A DNA stretch of 64,000 bases. Source: Gammaproteobacteria bacterium. GTDB lineage: Bacteria > Pseudomonadota > Gammaproteobacteria > Pseudomonadales > Pseudohongiellaceae. The notes under the pieces are model-generated. The model was not told the DNA's origin, made no database searches, and was given only the letters and a program-made list of their open reading frames with translations. Made by a program: the position numbers and the translations under genes. Positions 8,375-17,189 of the stretch are shown piece after piece. The stretch's first letter is position 1. Each line of letters starts with the position of its first letter. The stretch lies in contig JAHEHN010000013.1 in assembly GCA_024644515.1 (NCBI GenBank), positions 1 to 64,000 on the forward strand. Reading direction: 5' to 3'.

Positions 8375-8499
8375 GGTGGGATAAGCGAAGCGCATCCGGC
8401 AAGTATCGCCTCAGGTTTTAACCCCCTTTCGTCGGATGACGGCCTGCGGCCTTATCCGACCTACAAACTTGTAACTTGTGACTTGCGACTTGCGACTGA
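8375..8499. repeat. REP pair (BIME-like) with ACTTGTAACTTG tail
   Basis: Two REP-like palindromic units face each other: GGGATAAGCGAAGCGCATCC (inside 8375-8400) and a unit at 8431-8460 beginning GTCGGATGACG and ending TTATCCGAC, whose ends pair. They resemble enterobacterial REP sequences. A tail of short tandem variants of ACTTGTAACTTGTGACTTGC fills 8467-8499. The same REP core recurs at 16275-16305 and 17260-17290, and the tail motif near 16356, 17180 and 35461. The 300-bp gap 8198-8500 holds nothing else. Confidence 0.8.
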
Positions 8500-8500
8500 C

Positions 8501-9760
8501 TTACTGATTAATCAAGCGTGTTTCCCATATCACCTGGGTATCCAGTGCATGGGAATAAATCACTTCACCGCCAAAGTTGGTTTTGTCAAAACCAAAGACC
8601 TCAAACAAGACCTCAAAACTGTCTGATTTTTCTTCCCCCAGAGTCTGCGCCAGTGAGCGCAATACCGCTGGCTTTGTGATCTGTTGGGAGGCATTGATAA
8701 GACCTTCATCACGCATTCCTGCCACCATCAAAAAATGGTTACCATTGGGAGCAGGAAAAGTGGATACCATGGCATAGTCCTGGAAGCTGTCATCACCGGA
8801 TAAGCCGGAACTACCAATATAGTAATCATTGCTTTCCAGATGAATCAGCTCGTCGTAGGTAGCCCCAATAGAAAGTCCTGAGTCTGCAAACACCAGGTCA
8901 AATAGCGAATCTATTCCACTGAGATAACCCAGATAGATAATATGGCTGCTGGCCAGGTCAGCGGTTTCCAGATCGGAAATCATTTTGACCCGAATGCTCG
9001 CTGCCTTGTCATGCAACATAGGCATGATTCGGGACATGGCATTAGCGATACTGACCGGGATATAACTCAGATCAAGGTTGTAGTAACGGCTGGCCTTATC
9101 TGGATCCTCGGACTGCAGGCGCGCCAGATCATCGCGGGAATTAATATCAAATTCACGCACCATGCGCATCACATTGCCCGTCGCATCGGTCTCGCCAAAA
9201 ATATAGTAATCGCCGATTACCAACAGGATCGGCAGTTCATCATCCAGAAAGGCCTGCCAGGGTTGCATGGCCAGCACTGGCGCAGGTATTAATTGGCTGG
9301 TGCTCTGCTCTTCCTCGTCGGGCAGCAGGTTCAATAACAGCAGCCCAATAAGCAGAACCGCCAACCAGGGCGTCAATGACTGTCGATTGAGAACCTTGCC
9401 AGTCACGCTCAGCTCTGGCTCGGGTTTCTTCTCGTTCAGGCTCGCCGTGATCATGTACTGCCCTTTTGGAATATCGAGACGGTATTTCTCTTTTACCCCC
9501 AGCTCCGAGTAATACAGTTCCAGCTTATTACGCAGATGATAAATATGAACGCGAACGATGGAATCCCTGGACACATCAAAGTCAGCTTCCTTGCCCAGCA
9601 CATCCACCGCAATGGCAGCTTCCTTGGGCGATTTTCCGGTAATTGAGCAATCCACCAGATAACGCAGGATTGCCCCGTATTTCTTCGAACGCCCCAGCAC
9701 ACCACTATTAATGATGCGATCGGTCAACGCCAACAGTTCCTCGTTATCGATTTTGCTCAT
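8501..9760 (-). CDS. Membrane-anchored winged-helix transcriptional regulator (ToxR/CadC-like layout)
   Basis: Protein of 419 aa. Residues about 1-110 carry an OmpR-type winged-helix DNA-binding domain (recognition region SRDSIVRVHIYHLRNKLELYY, then the wing YRLDIPKGQYMI). A proline-rich linker leads to one transmembrane helix (131-147), and about 270 residues follow on the far side of the membrane with no domain I recognise. This layout matches one-component regulators that sense periplasmic signals while anchored in the membrane. The N-terminus resembles those found in Acidobacteria-type wHTH sensors. It is divergent from the 700-bp gap before dnaB, which holds repeated TTAACG motifs that could be its sites (inference). 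Signal and targets unknown. Confidence 0.75.
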   Translation of the reverse strand: MSKIDNEELLALTDRIINSGVLGRSKKYGAILRYLVDCSITGKSPKEAAIAVDVLGKEADFDVSRDSIVRVHIYHLRNKLELYYSELGVKEKYRLDIPKGQYMITASLNEKKPEPELSVTGKVLNRQSLTPWLAVLLIGLLLLNLLPDEEEQSTSQLIPAPVLAMQPWQAFLDDELPILLVIGDYYIFGETDATGNVMRMVREFDINSRDDLARLQSEDPDKASRYYNLDLSYIPVSIANAMSRIMPMLHDKAASIRVKMISDLETADLASSHIIYLGYLSGIDSLFDLVFADSGLSIGATYDELIHLESNDYYIGSSGLSGDDSFQDYAMVSTFPAPNGNHFLMVAGMRDEGLINASQQITKPAVLRSLAQTLGEEKSDSFEVLFEVFGFDKTNFGGEVIYSHALDTQVIWETRLINQ

Positions 9761-9855
9761 AGTTGTTGCTGCTTAATGATAGTTATGGGTAAAAAAATGG
9801 ACTTTATCCTGAAGGCTGGCATTTTCACGCATTCTGCAATTAATTCAAGCAATAT

Positions 9856-10408
9856 ATTAACGTTAAAAATAGCTTCTCGTGGAAAAATTAACATTCCTGT
9901 TAACGTCTTTTAAACTCATATAAAACAGGCTATTACAATTAACGATGGCTCAACCCTGTCAATCTCGGTCACACTTTACCCTGACATTTTCGTTCAGGCC
10001 CGTGCTTCTCTGTCAGGACACACTCAAGGACATTATTAACGTTAAAAAGCACATAAGCCGCCTTGAAAGCAAACCCTGCAAAGTCATGCTCAAATACATC
10101 GACACTACCGCTTTCTCACTTATGGCGGAGCTGAGAATTCCAGGCCAATGTTTTTCATCGCCTCTGACAACAATCGCAAAACTCATTTTCTGGACAGTTT
10201 ATGTATAGCATGTGTATGAATTGTGGGTAAGTTGTAGATAAGGTTGCTGATTTTTTTTCAGCGAAAATATCAATCCAATCAGGCTGAAAAATGATGTTCA
10301 GGCCTGTCCGATGGGTTAATATTGTCGGCCCGGTTGGTCATATGCCGGCTCCTGTTTTCGAGACATTTTTGACACACTTTATTACTTTTTTTATTAACGT
10401 CTATTAAC
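9856..10408. promoter_or_regulatory. Cluster of TTAACG motifs in the regulator-dnaB gap
   Basis: The gap 9761-10457 contains no convincing gene. It holds five ATTAACG/GTTAACG motifs: an identical 14-mer ATTAACGTTAAAAA at 9856-9869 and 10035-10048, and further copies near 9900, 9938 and 10394. AACGTT is palindromic, which suits a dimeric regulator. The last copy overlaps the -10 box of the dnaB promoter. Binding by the neighbouring winged-helix protein is a guess. Confidence 0.45.
10369..10397 (+). promoter_or_regulatory. Sigma-70 promoter of dnaB
   Basis: TTGACA (10369-10374) and TATTAA (10392-10397) are spaced by 17 bases, placing the start near 10404 and leaving a 50-base leader before dnaB. 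A TATTAACG motif covers the -10 region, so a factor bound there would block RNA polymerase. Confidence 0.6.
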
Positions 10409-10457
10409 TTCCATTAACAAAAGCTTTAGATAAGCAGGACTTTTTCCAGACACCGGC

Positions 10458-11984
10458 ATGGCAGAATCACCTTTCATCGATAACAAAAGAGCCGACGCTG
10501 GCGCACCTCGTGCCACCAGCCTGAAGCTGCCACCGCATTCCATCGATGCCGAACAGTCAGTGCTTGGTGCCCTGATGCTGGATAATTCTGCCTGGCATGA
10601 TTTATCTGAAATTATTATTGCCGAGGATTTCTACCGCAAGGAACACTACCTGATATTTCAGGCCATGCAGCACCAGGCCGCAGAGGGCAATCCTGTTGAC
10701 CTGGTGACTCTGTCAGAAGCACTGGATAACGCCAACAACCTGGAAAAGGTGGGCGGAGTGGATTACCTCGGTGAACTGGTGGAAAACTCTCCCAGCACAG
10801 CCAACATCCTGGCCTATGCCAACATCATTCGTGAACGCGCCATTCTGCGTAAACTGATCAGTGCCGCCAATGCAATCTCGGAAAACTCCTTCAATCCCGA
10901 TGGGCGCGACAGTGCCGAGTTACTCGACCTGGCGGAAAAACAGGTATTCAAGATTGCTGACGAACGACCGCGGGACGGTGGTCCCCAGATTGTCGGACCA
11001 ATTGTGGATTCCGCGCTGGCGCGAATTGACAAGCTGTTTGAAGCCAAGGGCAGCATTACCGGCTTGACCACGGGATTCAAGGCGCTGGATGAAATGACCT
11101 CCGGAATGCAAAAATCTGACCTGGTGATCGTGGCTGGCCGTCCCTCCATGGGTAAAACCAGTTTTGCCATGAATATGGTGGAAAGTGCAATCCTCAATAC
11201 GGATAGCCCGATCGTCGTGTTCAGCCTCGAAATGCCAGCGGAAAGCCTGATCATGCGTATGTTGTCCTCCATTGGCAGGATCGATCAGACCCATATGCGC
11301 AACGGTCAGCTGGAAGAAGGTGACTGGGACAAGCTCACCAGCGCCGTGCATAAAATAAAGAACAAACCCCTGTTTATTGATGACACTGCCGGTCTCAGCC
11401 CCATGGAAATGCGTTCCCGTGCCCGTCGCATCTGGCGCGAACACGGACACCTGGGCATGATCATGGTGGATTACCTGCAGTTAATGCAGATAAAAGGCAC
11501 CTCGGAAAGCCGTACTGGCGAAATCTCGGAAATTTCCCGCTCCCTGAAAACCATGGCGCGTGAATTTGACTGTCCGGTAGTTGCCCTGTCGCAGCTTAAC
11601 CGCTCCCTGGAGCAGCGTCCCAATAAACGCCCGGTGATGTCGGACCTGCGTGAATCAGGTGCGATTGAGCAGGACGCAGATGTCATTATGTTTGTTTATC
11701 GTGATGAAGTGTATAACGAGGACTCCGAGCACAAAGGCGTGGCTGAAATCATTATCGGCAAACAACGTAACGGACCTATCGGCACCAAGCTGCTGAGCTT
11801 TATCGGCAAGTACACCCGTTTCGAAAATTACATGCCGATGAATGACGATTTCGGCCATGGTGCCGGATCAGCCCCTTCAGGATCCTATGGGCAGGCTGCC
11901 ATGGCACCCTCAAGTTCGCCCAAGCCCCCCACCAATATTCCCTACGATGCTTTTGATGACTCACCGTTTGATGAGGATGATTAA
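10458..11984 (+). CDS. dnaB: Replicative DNA helicase DnaB
   Basis: Hexameric 5'-to-3' helicase of the replication fork, 508 aa. The N-terminal primase-interaction domain (about 25-130; LPPHSIDAEQSVLGALMLDN) is joined to a RecA-like motor with Walker A GRPSMGKTS, Walker B MIMVDYLQLM, and the later motifs LSQLNRSLEQRP and DLRESGAIEQDADV. No intein is present. The C-terminal 50 residues are a Gly/Ser/Pro-rich linker ending in an acidic tail (AFDDSPFDEDD) that is longer than in E. coli. It is 2 bp from alr, the conserved pairing in gammaproteobacteria. Confidence 0.98.
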   Translation: MAESPFIDNKRADAGAPRATSLKLPPHSIDAEQSVLGALMLDNSAWHDLSEIIIAEDFYRKEHYLIFQAMQHQAAEGNPVDLVTLSEALDNANNLEKVGGVDYLGELVENSPSTANILAYANIIRERAILRKLISAANAISENSFNPDGRDSAELLDLAEKQVFKIADERPRDGGPQIVGPIVDSALARIDKLFEAKGSITGLTTGFKALDEMTSGMQKSDLVIVAGRPSMGKTSFAMNMVESAILNTDSPIVVFSLEMPAESLIMRMLSSIGRIDQTHMRNGQLEEGDWDKLTSAVHKIKNKPLFIDDTAGLSPMEMRSRARRIWREHGHLGMIMVDYLQLMQIKGTSESRTGEISEISRSLKTMAREFDCPVVALSQLNRSLEQRPNKRPVMSDLRESGAIEQDADVIMFVYRDEVYNEDSEHKGVAEIIIGKQRNGPIGTKLLSFIGKYTRFENYMPMNDDFGHGAGSAPSGSYGQAAMAPSSSPKPPTNIPYDAFDDSPFDEDD

Positions 11985-11986
11985 GC

Positions 11987-13114
11987 GTGTTGAACCGGGT
12001 TCAGGCCAGCATTGACCTCAAAGCACTGCAACACAATTTTTCCATAGCACGCAGTCATAGCCGTCATAAAAACGCAGCCCGCGTTGCCGCTGTTATCAAG
12101 GCCAATGCCTATGGCCACGGCCTGGAGCAGGCGGCCAATGCCCTTGATGATGCTGACCTGTTTGGGGTCACCGATGTACGCGAAGCACTGACCCTGAAAA
12201 ACAGCCGCGCCGACAAGCCAATTCTGGTTTTGCAGGGATTAATCCACGAGGATGATCTGAAGCTGGTGGCGCAGCATAATTTTCAATTGGTGGTGCATTC
12301 AGCCAGTCAACTGGCCCACATTGATGACACACTTGGCCGCCTTACTTTGAAAGCACCGCTGACGCTGTGGCTGAAAATGGATTCGGGCATGGGCCGTCTC
12401 GGCATCAGCCCGCAAGATTATGCTGCGGCTTACCGGGCTTTACAGAGTAAACCCTATATCGACTCCGTGGTGATGATGACGCATCTGGCCAACTCCAGTA
12501 TGCCGGAGTCAGCACTTAATACGCAGCAGATCGAAGCGTTTCGACAACAGCAGGCGCAACTCCAGACGCCACTAAAGGAAGATGAGTGCATCACCAGTAT
12601 TCCCAGTTCCTCCGGCATACTTTCCGGGCTGCCAGTGGAGTGTGACTGGGCCCGTCCCGGCATTATGTTATATGGCAGTTCTCCGTTTAATTTCAGCGAG
12701 GAGAAATTACGTCGGGAACAATTTGATCTGCAGGCAGTGATGACCCTGCAGGCACGAATTATTGCCATCAAGGATTTGAAAAAAGGCGATAACGTGGGCT
12801 ATTGCTCCCAGTTTATCTGCCCGAAAGATATGACCATAGGCATTGTCAGTATCGGCTATGCTGATGGTTATCCCAGCAATGCTCCCAATGGCACCCCGGT
12901 CATGGTTGGGGGGAAAAAAACCGGCACAGTGGGCCGCGTTTCCATGGATATGATTGGCGTTGATCTGAGCGAAATACCCGAAGCAAAAGTGGGTGACCTG
13001 GCTACCCTATGGGGGAATGAGCTATCGCTTGATGAAGTGGCAGCGAAGACCGGCATCCTTTCCTATAATTTAACCTGCAGTGTCGCCAGACGTGTCAATT
13101 TTGAGTACAGCTAG
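11987..13114 (+). CDS. alr: Alanine racemase
   Basis: PLP-dependent racemase converting L- to D-alanine for peptidoglycan, 375 aa. The PLP lysine lies in AAVIKANAYGHGLEQ (about residue 38). The barrel continues with WLKMDSGMGRLG and ARPGIMLYG. The C-terminal beta domain carries the substrate-site tyrosine region VGYCSQF and SIGYADGYP, with the standard VGRVSMDMI. The start codon is GTG, 2 bp after the dnaB stop, implying translational coupling. Confidence 0.97.
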   Translation: MLNRVQASIDLKALQHNFSIARSHSRHKNAARVAAVIKANAYGHGLEQAANALDDADLFGVTDVREALTLKNSRADKPILVLQGLIHEDDLKLVAQHNFQLVVHSASQLAHIDDTLGRLTLKAPLTLWLKMDSGMGRLGISPQDYAAAYRALQSKPYIDSVVMMTHLANSSMPESALNTQQIEAFRQQQAQLQTPLKEDECITSIPSSSGILSGLPVECDWARPGIMLYGSSPFNFSEEKLRREQFDLQAVMTLQARIIAIKDLKKGDNVGYCSQFICPKDMTIGIVSIGYADGYPSNAPNGTPVMVGGKKTGTVGRVSMDMIGVDLSEIPEAKVGDLATLWGNELSLDEVAAKTGILSYNLTCSVARRVNFEYS

Positions 13115-13117
13115 ATA

Positions 13118-14500
13118 ATGGCCAAACAAAAAACAGCCTACGTCTGCAATGATTGCGGCGCCGAATACACCAAGTGGCAGGGCCAGTGTCTGGCCTGTCA
13201 GGAGTGGAATACGCTGACGCGCATTTTACTGGGCCCGGCCAGCACCCCTTCAGCCCCTAAAAACTTTAAACGCAAAGGCATCAGCGGTGATGCCGGTGGA
13301 CCATCCGCCAGCTTGCAAACACTGGACAAAATTAATCTGGAAGAACAACCCCGCTTTACCACTACCGTCGGTGAATTTGATCGGGTACTGGGTGGTGGAC
13401 TGGTTCCGGGTTCTGCGGTTTTGATGGGGGGTAATCCCGGAGCCGGTAAAAGTACCCTGTTGTTACAAATCATGTGCCAGATGTCGCAGGCGGTTGATGC
13501 CCTCTATGTGACCGGTGAGGAAAGCCTGCAGCAGGTAGGGATGCGCGCCAAACGCCTTGGCCTGCCTACTGACAAACTGAAAATGCTGACAGAAACCAAT
13601 ATCGAGGAAATTACTCGTGTTGCCGAAGAATGCCAGCCAAAAATTATCGTTATCGACTCAATCCAGGTGATGCATTCCGCCGACGTGGCCTCTGCCCCCG
13701 GCAGTGTCAGCCAGGTGCGCGAATGCGCGGCTTATCTGATCCAGTATGCCAAGCAAACCGGCACTGCCCTTTTTCTGGTGGGTCATGTCACCAAAGACGG
13801 AAATCTGGCAGGGCCTAAAGTACTCGAGCATATGATCGACTGTTTCATGATGCTGGAAGGCAGCGATGATAGTCGCTTCCGTACCCTGAGAGGCCAGAAA
13901 AACCGCTTTGGCGCAGTTAATGAGCTGGGCGTGTTTGCGATGACTGAAACCGGCCTGAAGGAAGTAAAAAATCCCTCTGCTATTTTTTTGGCCCGTACCG
14001 AGGAAGTGTCACCGGGCAGTCTCGTTGTTGTATTGTGGGAAGGCACGCGCCCGCTGCTGGTTGAAATCCAGGCGCTGGTGGACGCCAGCCAGTATGGAAA
14101 TCCGCGTCGCATCGCGGTGGGACTGGATCAAAATCGTGTTGCCATGTTGCTGGCAGTGCTGCATCGCCATGGCGGATTATTTATGGCCGACCAGGATGTG
14201 TTTGTGAATGTGGTGGGCGGCGTCAAGGTTGCAGAAACCAGCGCCGACCTGGCTCTGATTCTCGCTATTGTTTCCAGCTTCAAGGACACCGCCCTGCCGC
14301 GGGAACTGGTGGTGTTTGGGGAAGTAGGCCTTGCCGGTGAAATTCGTCCCGTGCCCAGTGGCCAGGAGCGACTGCAGGAAGCTGCCAAACATGGTTTTAC
14401 CCGCGCCATTGTGCCCAAAGCCAATGCGCCGAAGAAACCCATCCCGGGCATGAAAGTCATTGCGGTCAGCAAACTCAGTGAAGCAATCGAGGCCCTGTAA
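13118..14500 (+). CDS. radA: DNA repair protein RadA
   Basis: RecA-like branch-migration ATPase of homologous recombination, 460 aa. It has an N-terminal C4 zinc finger (CNDCGAEYTKWQGQCLACQ), a Walker A (GGNPGAGKSTL, about residue 107), the RadA-specific KNRFG motif (about 265) and a C-terminal Lon-protease-like domain (about 310-460; VGGVKVAETSADLAL) whose protease site is not expected to be active. It follows alr by 3 bp and is immediately followed by the DnaT-like gene, so dnaB-alr-radA-DnaT-like probably form one transcript. In P. aeruginosa radA lies elsewhere. Confidence 0.97.
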   Translation: MAKQKTAYVCNDCGAEYTKWQGQCLACQEWNTLTRILLGPASTPSAPKNFKRKGISGDAGGPSASLQTLDKINLEEQPRFTTTVGEFDRVLGGGLVPGSAVLMGGNPGAGKSTLLLQIMCQMSQAVDALYVTGEESLQQVGMRAKRLGLPTDKLKMLTETNIEEITRVAEECQPKIIVIDSIQVMHSADVASAPGSVSQVRECAAYLIQYAKQTGTALFLVGHVTKDGNLAGPKVLEHMIDCFMMLEGSDDSRFRTLRGQKNRFGAVNELGVFAMTETGLKEVKNPSAIFLARTEEVSPGSLVVVLWEGTRPLLVEIQALVDASQYGNPRRIAVGLDQNRVAMLLAVLHRHGGLFMADQDVFVNVVGGVKVAETSADLALILAIVSSFKDTALPRELVVFGEVGLAGEIRPVPSGQERLQEAAKHGFTRAIVPKANAPKKPIPGMKVIAVSKLSEAIEAL

Positions 14501-15673
14501 ATGAGTTCTTCACTGATTCCAGAACGCCCTTTACTGATCTCTCCGACCCTGGCCGCCACCATTGGTCTGGAAGAAACCGTCATGCTGCATGTACTGAGCG
14601 AAATGAAACTGCGTTTGCCGGTTACCCTGCGCGACAACCTGCGCTGGCTGGAGGTGAATCTGGAAACCCTTTCCGATGCCATGCCGTTCTGGAATATTGC
14701 CGACATCATGCGTATTCAGCAAAGCCTGCTGGAAAAAGGACTGGTTCAGGTGGACGGTGGTGACAGTCAAAAAGGCTATTTCAAGATTGCGATTAATGAA
14801 ACCGGTCTTAGCAGGAAAACCGCCGGCGCTGAAACCACTGCTGCCGCGGGGACAAAAAATCAGCCTCCGGGTGCTGCTCATGCTTCACCCTCACATGCTT
14901 CAACGCCAAAAGTTTCACTGGCACAAACAGCAGCATCTAAAGCACCACCGGCTAACCCTTTTCATCAGACACCGAGTAGCGGCAAGGCCTCACAGATTCC
15001 TGATCACTGGCAGCCCAGTGAAGATCTTTACCAGCTTTGCAGTAGACGCAATATTTCCAGAGGTTTTATTGATGAACATGTCAGACTGTTTGTCATCAGC
15101 CAGCAGGAAAGACGCAAGGCACAGTATTCCTGGCACAACACCTTTTATAAATACATCCTGCGGGAATGGGAACTTAGTCGCAGCCATCGTGGCCTGAAAG
15201 AACTGGAAGCCAATATGTCAGCTGACTGGCAGCCCAGTGATGATGCCTTCAGTATTCTTGAGCATGCCGGCATCAGTCATCCCTTTATAGAAGATGCGGT
15301 CCCGGAGTTTGTTCTCTACTGGCGTGAAACCGGCTTGAAAACCAGTACCTGGAATACAAAGTTCATCGCCCATGTGCGCAGACAATGGGCAAAATATGAA
15401 GCCGCCCTGGAACACGACGCAACACCGAAAATTATTCCTGATAATTATCAGCCCAGTGAAGAAGTGTATGAAGTGCTGGCCATGGCAAATATTGACGAGA
15501 GCTTTGCCCGCGAACATATCCTCGAATTTATTTTGTATTGGAAAGAACGCAAGGAAGTTGCCGTCTCCTGGCATACGAAATTCCTGCAGCATATAAAGTA
15601 CAAGTGGTCGCACCGGGAGAGCAATGAAGAAGATTTTATTGATCGGGTAACAGATCGATCCTGGGCTAATTAA
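14501..15673 (+). CDS. Protein with three tandem DnaT-like ssDNA-binding domains
   Basis: Protein of 390 aa. The N-terminal part (1-100) looks like a winged-helix or DnaT N-terminal-like domain (LISPTLAATIGLEETVMLHVL). A Ser/Thr/Pro/Ala-rich linker (101-165) follows, then three copies of a roughly 58-residue unit at about 168-226, 241-299 and 313-370. Each unit has the pattern WQPSxDxY...I...FI...V..FV.YW.E......W.TKF..H....W, which matches the C-terminal DnaT-type domain that binds single-stranded DNA in primosome assembly. E. coli DnaT has one copy. Its ATG touches the radA stop (TAAATG), so translation is coupled. A role in replication restart with DnaB and RadA is inferred from domain and context. 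Confidence 0.8.
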   Translation: MSSSLIPERPLLISPTLAATIGLEETVMLHVLSEMKLRLPVTLRDNLRWLEVNLETLSDAMPFWNIADIMRIQQSLLEKGLVQVDGGDSQKGYFKIAINETGLSRKTAGAETTAAAGTKNQPPGAAHASPSHASTPKVSLAQTAASKAPPANPFHQTPSSGKASQIPDHWQPSEDLYQLCSRRNISRGFIDEHVRLFVISQQERRKAQYSWHNTFYKYILREWELSRSHRGLKELEANMSADWQPSDDAFSILEHAGISHPFIEDAVPEFVLYWRETGLKTSTWNTKFIAHVRRQWAKYEAALEHDATPKIIPDNYQPSEEVYEVLAMANIDESFAREHILEFILYWKERKEVAVSWHTKFLQHIKYKWSHRESNEEDFIDRVTDRSWAN

Positions 15674-15717
15674 CAGCTGAAACGGCAGCAGCAATAATCA
15701 TCAACGACGATCGGTCG

Positions 15718-16188
15718 TTAAAGTCCAAGCTCGGACAAACCCAGATGATCCTTCGGCCTTGGACCGAATTCCCAGTGAAACAACCTGTCTGACTCTGCAA
15801 TGGCCAGATCATTGATAGACGCACGCCTGACTTTCATCAGTCCGTTTTCATCGAACTCCCAATTCTCGTTACCATAGGAGCGATACCATTGCCCGGCATC
15901 ATCATGCCACTCATAAGCAAAACGCACGGCAATGCGATTATCTGTAAACGCCCATAGCTCCTTGATCAATCGATAGTCTTTTTCTTTTTCCCATTTGCGG
16001 GTAAGAAAGTCGACAGTTTCTGCGCGGCCATTGAGAAATTCCGAACGGTTTCGCCACTGGCTATCAATGGTATAGGCCAGAGAAACTTTTTCAGGGTTGC
16101 GATTATTCCAGCCATCTTCAGCCGCCTGAACTTTTTGTATAGCCGTCGCTTCAGTGAATGGGGGTAACGGAGGTCGCTGTTCTGTCAT
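15718..16188 (-). CDS. SnoaL/NTF2-like protein, DUF1348 family
   Basis: Small alpha+beta barrel-type protein of 156 aa. The sequence [25 protein letters not shown], then [25 protein letters not shown] and [24 protein letters not shown], fits the DUF1348 group of the NTF2-like fold. These proteins are widespread and their substrates are unknown. No signal peptide, so cytoplasmic. It is flanked on its upstream side by a REP-containing repeat block and points toward the DnaT-like gene. Confidence 0.8.
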   Translation of the reverse strand: MTEQRPPLPPFTEATAIQKVQAAEDGWNNRNPEKVSLAYTIDSQWRNRSEFLNGRAETVDFLTRKWEKEKDYRLIKELWAFTDNRIAVRFAYEWHDDAGQWYRSYGNENWEFDENGLMKVRRASINDLAIAESDRLFHWEFGPRPKDHLGLSELGL

Positions 16189-16235
16189 TGTTATTTCCGG
16201 GGAAAATTTTCAAGTTAAGTTTATAGATAAAGTTG

Positions 16236-16341
16236 CAAGTCTCAAGTCTCAAGTGGGCGACCAAAGGTCGCCACGTCGGATGCGTCCCTGCGGTCCTTAT
16301 CCGACCTACAGAAAACCCATTGAAGCCGGAAAGAGGGGTTG
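16236..16341. repeat. REP-containing repeat block, copy 1
   Basis: About 106 bp nearly identical to 17190-17326. It starts with CAAGTCTCAAGTCTCAAGTG, contains a small GGCGACC/GGTCGCC inverted repeat and a REP unit (GTCGGAT 16275-16281 paired with ATCCGAC 16299-16305), and ends in a CCGGAAAGAGGGGTTG string. A run of ACTTGTAACTTGTGACTTGC follows at 16356-16375. The gap 16189-16405 is entirely repeat material and holds no gene. Confidence 0.85.
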
Positions 16342-16405
16342 CTTGCCTCTTGCCACTTGTAACTTGTGACTTGCATCCTGTCTCCTGAATCTAACTCAAC
16401 GTCGC

Positions 16406-17119
16406 CTATTTCCAGGTAACCTCTGTCGCAAAAAAATGATCAAACACTTCTCGGTTTGGATGATTTTTTTCATTGCGCGCGGGGCTACGAATATAAAAGT
16501 CCAGTTGCTGGGCTGCTGGATTAATGGCACCGGCTTCGCCTGAATCCGGATTCAGCTTTACCTGTAACGATTCCCGATCACGCATGCCCTGCGTCACCAT
16601 GAAATGAATTTCATAATCTTCATAGAGCGTTTCGCCATTCAGGGTCGCTGACCCATAACCCCAGCCAGCCACATAGAGCAGGCTTTTGGGCCAGTTGCTA
16701 TCGCCACAACCGGCATTGCCATGTTCAAACAGGAATGCCGCAATACCACCATCCTGGCACGGCGAAAATTCGTTAAAGCGTTCCAGTTCAACCCGGTAAA
16801 GGCCCTGTGGTAACACCAGCTCGGCAACAAACGAGCCGTTGTTTTCCAGTTCGTTGACATCAATGGCAATCTCGCCACCCACATACTGCAGATCACTGGC
16901 GTCATCATCCATATGATCCCAGGGAGACACATCATCAAGGCTGCCGGCCTGATAAATATTTCTGCCGATGATGTTGAAGCGGCCATCATAAAGTTCATGC
17001 TGCTCCGGGGCATACAGGCCCATCATGGTGTCAGGCTGAGTTCGTGCAGAACGGACAGGATTGGTACTGGACTGACAACTCACCAATAAGACAAGTGTAA
17101 GGAAGGTCAGGGTTTTCAT
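16406..17119 (-). CDS. Putative lipoprotein of unknown function
   Basis: Protein of 237 aa with a type II signal peptide: MKTLTFLTLVLLVSC with the lipid-accepting Cys15, so it is probably anchored in the envelope. The mature part is acidic, with two cysteines close together (SPCQDGG and NAGCGDSN) that could form a disulfide, and beta-rich segments (GSFVAELVLPQGLYRVELERF). I recognise no family. It is the only gene between the two direct copies of the REP-containing repeat block, so it could be lost or duplicated by recombination between them. Confidence 0.7.
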   Translation of the reverse strand: MKTLTFLTLVLLVSCQSSTNPVRSARTQPDTMMGLYAPEQHELYDGRFNIIGRNIYQAGSLDDVSPWDHMDDDASDLQYVGGEIAIDVNELENNGSFVAELVLPQGLYRVELERFNEFSPCQDGGIAAFLFEHGNAGCGDSNWPKSLLYVAGWGYGSATLNGETLYEDYEIHFMVTQGMRDRESLQVKLNPDSGEAGAINPAAQQLDFYIRSPARNEKNHPNREVFDHFFATEVTWK

Positions 17120-17189
17120 AATATTTTCCGATTATTGGAATATCTCAGCCTAGCATACCATTCTCAAGATATTGAAGAGTCACAAGTTA

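Noticed and set aside
9945..10208. 87-aa frame in the gap before dnaB
   Set aside because: No ribosome site, no family, and it covers one of the TTAACG motifs; more likely chance in a regulatory region.
10458..11984. Possible intein in dnaB
   Set aside because: Walker A and the following motifs are continuous and the total length (508 aa) leaves no room for an intein.
13783..14709. Long antisense frames over radA (109 and 193 aa)
   Set aside because: radA motifs (zinc finger, Walker A, KNRFG, Lon-like domain) define the coding strand.
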